Assembly: GCF_001598215.1 (NCBI RefSeq)
Contig: NZ_BCXJ01000001.1
Coordinates: forward strand, 1,213,615-1,277,614
DNA length: 64,000 nucleotides
Direction of reading: 5' to 3'
DNA from: Shouchella clausii
Lineage (GTDB): Bacteria > Bacillota > Bacilli > Bacillales > Bacillaceae_D
The translations under genes and the position numbers were made by a program. Position 1 is the stretch's first letter. Every line of letters begins with the position of its first letter. Positions 55,128 to 64,000 of this stretch are shown in pieces. The notes beneath the pieces were generated by a model. That model was given only the letters and a program-made list of their open reading frames with translations. It searched no databases and had not been told where the DNA came from.

Positions 55128-55156
55128 GCCGTTAGCTACGCGCTAACGGCATTTTT
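55128..55156 (+). terminator. Rho-independent terminator of metNIQ
   Basis: GCCGTTAGC / GCTAACGGC with a 5-nt loop is followed by ATTTTTG. Confidence 0.9.
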
Positions 55157-55185
55157 GCTTGTAAAAGGACAGGAGTGGTCTAACA

Positions 55186-55728
55186 ATGGGCAAGGGGAAA
55201 GATATGCGCTATCTCTGCTATCCATACATGCGTGAGGCGCAAACGACTGTCGATTTTGAAATCCAATCTGATGCGCTGGCAGTTCGGATTGGACAAGCGG
55301 CTAGCTTGGTTGTGACGTTAGAGAAATTACATAGTGATTTACTCAAGCTGGTGGAAATGGTGTACCATTTAAACGGATCGGTACGCGGAAAGATGGCGAT
55401 ATCCACTGCTGATGTACACAAGTTGAGCGAACTGTATGACCGCTATGTTGAAGAGACGGAGGAGTCGATCAAGCAGTTTGTGTTGCCGCAAGGGTCGGCA
55501 GCTGCCTGTGCTCTTCATGTGTGCCGCAGTGAAGCCAAGAAAACGGTGCGTGCTTTGCATCGCGTCAGTTTGGAACGAGAAGTGCCAGAGAGGCTATTTG
55601 ATTACGCCCATCTGTTGGCGAATGTGCTGTTTGTCATGGCGGTTTATGCAAACAAACGCCAAGGAATCGAGGAAATCCCATTCGTAAGCAAATCATACCC
55701 CGTAAAAACACGCAAAAAAGGAGACTAA
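55186..55728 (+). CDS. Degenerate PduO-type cobalamin adenosyltransferase-like protein
   Basis: 180 aa. The last ~90 residues (FVLPQGSAAACALHVCRSEAKKTVRALHRVS ... RLFDYAHLLANVLFVMAVYANKR) follow the PduO cob(I)alamin adenosyltransferase pattern. The N-terminal ATP loop of PduO (TKTGDKGxTxL) is absent, and the second Arg/Glu cluster (RRAER in active enzymes) is altered. It is therefore either a regulatory/cobalamin-binding relative or a decaying enzyme. It sits 4 bp before a BtuF-like gene, which supports a corrinoid role. ATG 55204 (AGGGG upstream) is an alternative start. Confidence 0.65.
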   Translation: MGKGKDMRYLCYPYMREAQTTVDFEIQSDALAVRIGQAASLVVTLEKLHSDLLKLVEMVYHLNGSVRGKMAISTADVHKLSELYDRYVEETEESIKQFVLPQGSAAACALHVCRSEAKKTVRALHRVSLEREVPERLFDYAHLLANVLFVMAVYANKRQGIEEIPFVSKSYPVKTRKKGD

Positions 55729-55732
55729 CTAA

Positions 55733-56656
55733 ATGAAAAAAAAGCTTGCGTTACCAGCAATATTGCTTATTTGTGCAGTTGGCTGCCAATCGGACGAAGA
55801 CAAGACAGAGGCCCACGAAGAACAGCCAGAGGGGCAATCGTATACAGTAACGGATGACAGAGGTGAAGACATTACGTTTGAAAAAATCCCAGAAACGGTT
55901 GTTTCTCTTGCTCCGAGCAATACAGAAATTTTGTTTGAACTTGGTGTAGGAGAAAACGTGATCGGTGTGACTGAATTTGATTTTTATCCGGAAGAAGCAA
56001 ACGAAATCGAAAAAGTTTCCGATTCACAAACAATTGACGCTGAACGAATTATTGAATTGAACCCTGATGTTGTCATTGGCTATACGATTGGGGCTCCTGA
56101 TACGCTCGATCCTTTAGAAGACGCAGGGATTCCCGTGTTTGTGATTCACTCAGCCGAAAACTTTGATGATGTTTATAGCGATATTGAACAAATTGCAGAA
56201 GTGATGGGCGTGACGGAAAGAGGCGAAGAGATCGTAACGAACATCCAAGCGCAAATGGAAGAAGTGGCCACCAAAGTCGCCGAAGCGGAAGAAAAGGACT
56301 TATATTTTGAAATCAGCCCATCCCCAGACATTTATACAACAGGAGCCAATACGTTCCAGCAAGAAATCATTGAGGCCGCTGGCTTAAACAATGTGTTTGC
56401 CGATGAACAAGGCTGGCTTAACATTGACGAAGAGCAAGTGATTGATCGCAACCCCGACTTGATCGCAACAACGGTCACCTATACAGAAGACCCAGTCGGC
56501 GAGATCAAAGGCCGCGCAGGCTGGGGAGGCATTGCCGCTGTCGAAAATGAGGAAGTCTATTTGCTTGAAGCGGACATCATGGACCGCCCTGGTCCTCGTA
56601 TCGGGGAGGCGGTCGAGCATTTGGCCCAAATCGCATACCCAGAGAAATTCGAGTAA
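55733..56656 (+). CDS. BtuF/FhuD-type ABC transporter substrate-binding lipoprotein
   Basis: 307 aa. Lipoprotein signal with lipobox AVGC. The helical-backbone binding-protein fold (PF01497 type) is shown by VVSLAPSNTEILFELGVGENVIGVTEFDFYP, IIELNPDVVIGY and WGGIAAVENEEVYLLEADIMDRPGPR. Such proteins bind vitamin B12, heme or siderophores. Coupling to the adenosyltransferase-like gene (4 bp spacing, GGAG ribosome site) suggests cobalamin. No permease or ATPase gene is adjacent. Confidence 0.82.
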   Translation: MKKKLALPAILLICAVGCQSDEDKTEAHEEQPEGQSYTVTDDRGEDITFEKIPETVVSLAPSNTEILFELGVGENVIGVTEFDFYPEEANEIEKVSDSQTIDAERIIELNPDVVIGYTIGAPDTLDPLEDAGIPVFVIHSAENFDDVYSDIEQIAEVMGVTERGEEIVTNIQAQMEEVATKVAEAEEKDLYFEISPSPDIYTTGANTFQQEIIEAAGLNNVFADEQGWLNIDEEQVIDRNPDLIATTVTYTEDPVGEIKGRAGWGGIAAVENEEVYLLEADIMDRPGPRIGEAVEHLAQIAYPEKFE

Positions 56657-56720
56657 ATTGCATGCTCCTGGAAAAAGTACTGCATACTAACAGTAACTTT
56701 ATGGAAAGGGAGCAGAATCG

Positions 56721-57086
56721 ATGAATCGTGAAAGTCATACTACAACAGAGCAGCACTTGGGACGATACAAAAAAGGCGTTGGTACTTATGAAGAAAAAAT
56801 GCCCGCTTTTTCCCGAACATACAACGAGTTTACAGACCAGTGCTTTAAAGACGGGGTCTTGTCAAAAAAACAGAAGCATTTAATCGCACTGGGCATGAGC
56901 GTTTATGCCCAAGATGAATATTGCATCATTTACCATACAAAAGGATGCGTTGACCATGGTGCTTCTGAAGAAGAAATGCTTGAAACAATAGCGGTTGCCA
57001 CCGCCTTTGGCAGTGGTGCAGCCTTTAGCCAAGGAGCTACACTTGTACAGGAAGCCTTTGGTGCATTCTCAAACGGGCTGCAATAA
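56721..57086 (+). CDS. Carboxymuconolactone decarboxylase/AhpD-like protein (YurZ-like)
   Basis: 121 aa, all-helical. SKKQKHLIALGMSVYAQDEYCIIYHTKGCVDHGASEEEMLETIAVATAFGSG matches the CMD/AhpD family. The usual CxxC reads CIIYHTKGC here (C-x7-C), so AhpD-type disulfide chemistry is uncertain. A related gene lies close to suf and met loci in B. subtilis. Ribosome site AAAGGGAG. Confidence 0.8.
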   Translation: MNRESHTTTEQHLGRYKKGVGTYEEKMPAFSRTYNEFTDQCFKDGVLSKKQKHLIALGMSVYAQDEYCIIYHTKGCVDHGASEEEMLETIAVATAFGSGAAFSQGATLVQEAFGAFSNGLQ

Positions 57087-57112
57087 AGATTGGCAACAAC
57101 CACTCTCTCATT

Positions 57113-57138
57113 GTTTGCATGTTATTCGTTTAGGGTAG
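57113..57138 (+). promoter_or_regulatory. Weak candidate sigma-B-type promoter
   Basis: GTTTGC (57113-57118), a 14-bp spacer and GGGTAG (57133-57138) resemble GTTTAA-N12-14-GGGTAT. It lies upstream of the small reading frame at 57264. Evidence is limited to this match. Confidence 0.3.
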
Positions 57139-57263
57139 AGAAAAACAGAACCGCAAATAAGCTGCTCGGTTTGCTTGGAGCTTAAATAGTAGCTCTGGTA
57201 AACGTTTGTGGTTCAAAAACAGGCATGACAAAATGAGAGAGGGGATGAAGAACCATTCATAAG

Positions 57264-57428
57264 ATGGATCTATCCTACACAACTGAGATGGAAAAAGGAT
57301 TGCAGCAGCGGCATGGAATGAGCTATGCCGAGTATGAGAACAGTTTAAAAAAACGACTGGAAGTGGAAAAGGCAAGGACAAAAGAGCATCATGCATGCAA
57401 CCGTCTTGTAAAATCACTCCATTCCTAG
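57264..57428 (+). CDS. Possible small protein, 54 aa, unknown
   Basis: The frame reads MDLSYTTEMEKGLQQRHGMS... and ends CNRLVKSLHS. It is charged and helical, with no signal peptide or membrane segment. A terminator follows 15 bp after the stop, which supports a real transcript. The start is doubtful: the strong GAGAGGGG is 18 bases away and a 5-codon frame (57245-57262) ends one base before the ATG, so translation might be coupled. I do not recognise the family. Confidence 0.45.
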   Translation: MDLSYTTEMEKGLQQRHGMSYAEYENSLKKRLEVEKARTKEHHACNRLVKSLHS

Positions 57429-57441
57429 TCAACGTAGATTA

Positions 57442-57484
57442 AAAACAGAGCCTCCTGCCCCACAGTGAAGGCTCTGTTTTTTTT
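57442..57484 (+). terminator. Strong rho-independent terminator
   Basis: AAAACAGAGCCT pairs with AGGCTCTGTTTT around a 15-nt loop and runs into T8. It closes the transcript of the preceding small gene. Confidence 0.9.
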
Positions 57485-57509
57485 AGGGGAATTTATCGGG
57501 ACAGGCTCC

Positions 57510-57538
57510 TTGAAGTGTGTGTCCATTTAGTATAAAAT
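57510..57538 (+). promoter_or_regulatory. Candidate suf operon promoter
   Basis: TTGAAG (57510-57515), a 17-bp spacer and TAAAAT (57533-57538). The AT-rich leader to 57627 contains an imperfect dyad around AATGAGAATAG...AATCATT that is too weak to call as a Fur or PerR box. Confidence 0.6.
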
Positions 57539-57627
57539 TAGAATGAGAATAGATTAATAATCATTAAAAAATGTCAGCGAGGTTTGCTGGAAACGGCATA
57601 CCTGCTTAATTTATGGAGGGAATACAC

Positions 57628-58419
57628 ATGTCTGTACCAAACCTTAAGATTGAGAATTTACATGTCTCTATTGACGATAAGGAAATTCTTAAAGATTTCA
57701 ACCTCGAGATCAATGGCGGAGAAATCCACGCGATCATGGGACCAAACGGAACAGGGAAATCAACGCTTGCTTCTGCCATCATGGGTCATCCCAAATATGA
57801 AATTACAAGCGGTACGGTTACGCTAGACGGCGAAGACGTGCTTGAAATGGATGTAGACGAGCGTGCTCGTGCAGGCATGTTCCTTGCGATGCAATACCCA
57901 AGCGAGATTAGCGGCATTACAAACGCCGACTTTTTGCGCTCTGCCATTAATGCGAACCGTGAAGAAGGCAACGAGCTTTCTTTAATGAAATTTATTCGCA
58001 AAATGGATGAAAAAATGGACGTTCTCGACATGGACCAATCCTTTGCGCAACGTTATTTGAATGAAGGCTTTTCAGGCGGGGAGAAAAAGCGCAATGAAAT
58101 TCTCCAATTGCTAATGCTTGAACCGAAAATCGCCATTCTTGACGAAATCGACTCAGGCCTTGATATCGATGCGCTAAAAGTCGTTGCCCAAGGTGTCAAC
58201 CAAATGCGCGGCGAAGAGTTTGGCTGCTTGATCATTACCCACTACCAACGCCTTCTTGACTACATCACACCAGATAAAGTCCATGTAATGATGCAAGGCC
58301 GCATCGTTAAATCCGGCGGCTCTGAACTTGCTGAGCGTCTTGAAGCAGAAGGATATGACTGGATTAAAGAAGAATTGGGCATTGAAGACGAACGCGTTGA
58401 TGCAAATCAAGAAGCGTAA
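57628..58419 (+). CDS. sufC: SufC, Fe-S cluster assembly ATPase
   Basis: 263 aa from ATG 57628 (GGAGGG upstream). Walker A GPNGTGKSTLAS, signature GFSGGEKKRNEI and Walker B AILDEIDSGLD are present; the Asp/Glu-rich loop is typical of SufC. It powers the SufBCD scaffold. First gene of sufCDSUB, the essential cluster-building system of Bacilli. Confidence 0.97.
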   Translation: MSVPNLKIENLHVSIDDKEILKDFNLEINGGEIHAIMGPNGTGKSTLASAIMGHPKYEITSGTVTLDGEDVLEMDVDERARAGMFLAMQYPSEISGITNADFLRSAINANREEGNELSLMKFIRKMDEKMDVLDMDQSFAQRYLNEGFSGGEKKRNEILQLLMLEPKIAILDEIDSGLDIDALKVVAQGVNQMRGEEFGCLIITHYQRLLDYITPDKVHVMMQGRIVKSGGSELAERLEAEGYDWIKEELGIEDERVDANQEA

Positions 58420-58469
58420 GTGAGAACCAGTCGGAAGCTTTCACGATAAAACAGCAAAGGATGGTATGT

Positions 58470-61430
<2,961 letters not shown>

Positions 61431-61446
61431 TTTAGGAGGGATATAC

Positions 61447-62844
61447 GTGGCAAAAAATATGCCAGATATCGGAGAATACAAGTACGGGTTTTCAGATCGT
61501 GACGTATCGATTTTCCGTTCAGGCCGCGGCTTGACGAAGGAGATTGTTGAAGAAATTTCCCGTATGAAAGAGGAGCCTCAGTGGATGCTTGATTTCCGCT
61601 TGAAGTCGCTCGAACAATTTTACAAAATGCCAATGCCACAGTGGGGCGGCGACCTCTCTGAGCTAAACTTTGACGACATCACGTACTACGTGAAAGCTTC
61701 TGACAAAACGGAACGTTCATGGGACGAAGTGCCGGAAGAGATCAAAAACACATTCGACAAATTGGGCATTCCAGAAGCAGAACAGAAATACTTGGCTGGC
61801 GTTTCCGCTCAATACGAGTCTGAAGTGGTTTACCACAACATGAAAGAGGACTTGGAATCAATGGGCGTCATCTTTAAAGACACAGACTCCGCTCTAAAAG
61901 AGAACGAAGACATCTTTAAAGAGTACTTTGCAACGGTCATACCTGCTGCAGACAACAAATTTGCAGCGCTCAACTCAGCTGTATGGTCTGGCGGCTCGTT
62001 CATTTATGTACCTAAAGGAGTCAAAGTTGACACGCCGCTGCAAGCGTACTTCCGCATCAACTCAGAAAACATGGGCCAATTCGAGCGTACGCTTATCATT
62101 GCTGATGAAGATAGCTCTGTCCATTATGTAGAAGGCTGTACTGCACCCGTTTATACAACGAACTCGTTGCACAGCGCAGTCGTCGAAATCATTGTTAAAG
62201 ACAATGCATACTGCCGCTACACGACGATCCAAAACTGGGCGCCAAACGTTTACAACCTCGTTACAAAACGGGCCGTAGCCGACAAGGGCGCAACTATGGA
62301 ATGGGTCGACGGCAACATCGGCTCTAAACTGACAATGAAATACCCTGCTGTCATCATGCGTGGTGAAGGCGCAAAAGGAACCGTTCTTTCGATTGCGATT
62401 GCCGGCAAAGGCCAGCACCAAGACGCAGGCGCAAAAGTAACGCATCTTGCGCCAAACTGTTCATCAACGATTGTATCAAAGTCGATTTCCAAACAAGGCG
62501 GCAAAGTCACATACCGCGGCATTTGCCACTTTGGCCGTAAATCAGACGGTTCGAAATCAAAAATTGAGTGCGACACACTCATCATGGATAACCAGTCCAC
62601 ATCAGATACAATCCCGTACAATGAAATTTTGAACAACAACATTACACTTGAACACGAAGCGACGGTTTCCAAAGTGTCCGAAGACCAGCTTTTCTACTTG
62701 ATGAGCCGCGGCATTTCTGAAGAAGAAGCAACCGAAATGATCGTCATGGGCTTCATCGAGCCATTCACAAAAGAGCTGCCAATGGAATACGCAGTCGAAA
62801 TGAACCGTCTGATCAAGTTCGAGATGGAAGGTTCGATTGGTTAA
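61447..62844 (+). CDS. sufB: SufB, Fe-S cluster scaffold subunit
   Basis: 465 aa, GTG start with AGGAGGGATATAC upstream. The beta-helix motifs [29 protein letters not shown] and [52 protein letters not shown] are complete. It builds the nascent cluster with SufC and SufD. Last gene of the suf operon. Confidence 0.97.
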   Translation: MAKNMPDIGEYKYGFSDRDVSIFRSGRGLTKEIVEEISRMKEEPQWMLDFRLKSLEQFYKMPMPQWGGDLSELNFDDITYYVKASDKTERSWDEVPEEIKNTFDKLGIPEAEQKYLAGVSAQYESEVVYHNMKEDLESMGVIFKDTDSALKENEDIFKEYFATVIPAADNKFAALNSAVWSGGSFIYVPKGVKVDTPLQAYFRINSENMGQFERTLIIADEDSSVHYVEGCTAPVYTTNSLHSAVVEIIVKDNAYCRYTTIQNWAPNVYNLVTKRAVADKGATMEWVDGNIGSKLTMKYPAVIMRGEGAKGTVLSIAIAGKGQHQDAGAKVTHLAPNCSSTIVSKSISKQGGKVTYRGICHFGRKSDGSKSKIECDTLIMDNQSTSDTIPYNEILNNNITLEHEATVSKVSEDQLFYLMSRGISEEEATEMIVMGFIEPFTKELPMEYAVEMNRLIKFEMEGSIG

Positions 62845-62852
62845 TACAAGAA

Positions 62853-62887
62853 ATCCCTTGTCACATGCACGTTGTGGCAGGGGTTTT
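62853..62887 (+). terminator. Terminator of the suf operon
   Basis: CCCTTGTCAC pairs with GTGGCAGGGG using G-U pairs, followed by TTTTT. The next ~110 bp (to 62995) shows no gene. Confidence 0.75.
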
Positions 62888-62995
62888 TAATTTCACTTTT
62901 AGGGGTTCCTTCCTGAATCGTAATAATTGCTGTACTTTTTTGTGAGTAGAGGCCATTAAATTGTTTCCTAAAATTGGAAATATAGACAAGGAGAA

Positions 62996-63023
62996 CACAG
63001 CCACACATTTGTCGGTGGCTGTG
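62996..63023 (-). terminator. Hairpin downstream of a minus-strand gene remnant
   Basis: CACAGCCAC / GTGGCTGTG is a perfect 9-bp stem. On the minus strand it is followed by TTCTCCTTG, and it lies 29 bp after the stop of the beta-propeller-like remnant. Confidence 0.6.
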
Positions 63024-63051
63024 CTAGTCAATTAACGATAAAGTGGACCTG

Positions 63052-63231
63052 TTAATGGAAATCCTGATTGGACCGATACCCCACGCGGTGACGCGCCGTA
63101 TTTAAGGTGAACGTGGCCAGAATCGTGTGATTGATACCATCAATGATCGAAACATTATCTAACGATGAGTTAAGAATGAAGTTTCCACTGTTGCGACCGA
63201 AGATATTCATCCAGTATGAACGGGTGAAATC
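63052..63231 (-). pseudogene. C-terminal remnant of a YVTN-type beta-propeller-like protein
   Basis: Read on the minus strand, the frame contains MNIFGRNSGNFILNSS and DNVSIIDGINHTILATFTLN, which resembles one blade of the YVTN beta-propeller repeat, then ends at TAA 63052. Upstream the frame meets a stop (63232-63234) and then group II intron sequence, so the rest of the gene is missing. Such proteins are often surface- or spore-associated. The assignment rests on a short stretch. Confidence 0.45.
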
Positions 63232-63239
63232 TTACGCCA

Positions 63240-63331
63240 TGCCGTAAAATCATTTCTGAAGAGCCTGGTGCGGGAAATCCGCACACCGGGTTCTGAGGGG
63301 GGCGGGCCACCAGTTGGGTGGCCTCTCTATC
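63240..63331 (+). mobile_element. 3' end of a group II intron (domains V and VI), reverse transcriptase missing
   Basis: Domain V is clear at 63261-63293: GAGCC...GCGG-GAAA-TCCGCACA...GGTTC, with the catalytic AGC triad, GAAA tetraloop and two-base bulge, then the characteristic TGAGGGGGG. A domain VI-like stem follows (GGCCACC 63305-63311 with GGTGGCC 63317-63323), and the intron probably ends near 63330. Only ~400 bp separate this from sufB, with no reverse transcriptase, so the element is truncated at its 5' side. Confidence 0.8.
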
Positions 63332-63430
63332 CAGGTTCGATTGATCAATTAATGTTCAGCCTCCTACCCGACCATTTATACGGGTGGGTTGGAACGGTCT
63401 TGTGTGTAGGTCAACAATGATGAGTTAACG
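63332..63430. other. Spacer between intron end and exosporium gene
   Basis: An imperfect hairpin (CCTACCCG at 63362-63369 with CGGGTGGG near 63380-63388) probably terminates the minus-strand collagen-like gene. Confidence 0.45.
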
Positions 63431-64000
63431 TTAAACACCTGGAGCTATCTTCATAATGCTTATCAAGGCAGGCCTGGTTTGTTGATAATTAAGGAAATCA
63501 TTTGTTCCTTGTAAATTCACCAAAGTTAGTGTGGAAGGCCCTGTCTGTGTTGACACGTCAATAATAATTGATTCAGTGGGATTAATTACATCGGCAACCT
63601 GATTCCAAGTAGACATACTCCCATTAATGGTTGTGGCACCACCACCTGTATTTAGCTGCAAACCGACGGTCAGGTTTGCCGGGGTAGTTGATGGTCTAAC
63701 ATGAACTGAATAGTTAACCCAGTATACACCAGGCGCTAGCTCAATCTCAGGAGGATTGTTAAAGGTAATATCTGCTCCACCATTATTAGTCAATATAGTG
63801 TCAAATGCAAGTACATTATTGGGTGCGGTGATAGGAACATTAGTTTGAGGATTGTTTCGTGCAATTACCATATTAATAGCTGTGCTTGGAGGTCCAGTCG
63901 GCCCAGTGGAGCCCGTCGGTCCCGTAGCGCCTGCTGGTCCTGTGGGGCCCGCCGGTCCCGTAGCGCCCGCCGGTCCTGTAGCGCCTGCTGGTCCTGTGGC
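63431..64000 (-). CDS. Collagen-like exosporium/spore-surface protein (BclA-like), C-terminal part (partial)
   Basis: On the minus strand the frame is open from the right edge. It begins with collagen-type triplets ([12 protein letters not shown] repeated), about 36 residues in view. A ~150-residue globular C-terminal domain follows from [16 protein letters not shown], with the jelly-roll (TNF/BclA-C-like) pattern [16 protein letters not shown] and ending MKIAPGV. BclA-type proteins form the hair-like nap of spores by trimerising through this domain. The N-terminus and exosporium-targeting leader lie beyond the window. Confidence 0.8.
   Translation of the reverse strand, partial: ATGPAGATGPAGATGPAGPTGPAGATGPTGSTGPTGPPSTAINMVIARNNPQTNVPITAPNNVLAFDTILTNNGGADITFNNPPEIELAPGVYWVNYSVHVRPSTTPANLTVGLQLNTGGGATTINGSMSTWNQVADVINPTESIIIDVSTQTGPSTLTLVNLQGTNDFLNYQQTRPALISIMKIAPGV

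Noticed and set aside
57540..57575. Possible Fur or PerR box before sufC
   Set aside because: The dyad AATGAGAATAG...AATCATT has too many mismatches to the 7-1-7 pattern, and the leader is AT-rich enough to give such matches by chance.

Overview
The window is a stretch of Bacillaceae chromosome. Gene content and order (rapZ-yvcK-whiA-crh, clpP, the cggR-gapA-pgk-tpiA-gpmI-eno operon, secG-est-rnr-smpB-ssrA, fadNAE, a SAM riboswitch with metNIQ, sufCDSUB) and the exosporium-type collagen protein at the right edge fit a spore-forming, probably alkaliphilic Bacillus relative such as Shouchella (Bacillus) clausii. The species assignment is inference from gene content; nothing was searched.

Left part (1-19.7 kb): the rapZ-yvcK-whiA-crh carbon/envelope cluster faces a complete opuC osmoprotectant importer on the minus strand. 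Next come a DUF4870 membrane protein, an M20 peptidase with an apparently non-AUG start, clpP with a CtsR operator on its -35 box, and rpoN (sigma-54) with a glutaredoxin-like gene. A Rap-Phr quorum-sensing cassette has a signal precursor carrying four tandem copies of the same peptide. The complete lower-glycolysis operon follows, behind a textbook CggR operator.

Middle (19.7-36.8 kb): an AT-rich accessory patch holds a secreted precursor with a C-terminal cysteine-rich domain resembling halocin C8, plus a PadR regulator with a HAAS-type membrane partner. A GntR-controlled acid-sugar catabolic operon follows, combining a KdgD-type dehydratase, a semialdehyde dehydrogenase, an atypical enolase-superfamily enzyme and a TctCBA tripartite importer. 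Then comes the RNA-quality-control block (secG, two esterases, rnr, smpB, ssrA).

Right part (36.8-64 kb): a VOC protein, a YjiH-type membrane protein, a class-III aminotransferase, a secreted lipase, a small glycosyltransferase, and an SgrR-like regulator divergent from an MFS exporter. The fadNAE beta-oxidation operon carries overlapping CcpA and FadR signals. After gcvH lies about 0.8 kb with an IS605-type right end / omega-RNA-like scaffold but no TnpB, abutting the promoter of the SAM-riboswitch metNIQ operon. A degenerate cobalamin adenosyltransferase-like gene, a BtuF-like lipoprotein and the suf iron-sulfur operon follow. The edge contains a beta-propeller gene remnant, the 3' end of a group II intron without its reverse transcriptase, and a truncated collagen-like exosporium protein gene.

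The three places most likely to hold something new are the poly-repeat Phr precursor (11.1 kb), the halocin-like precursor (19.9 kb) and the orphan omega-RNA-like scaffold (52.1 kb).
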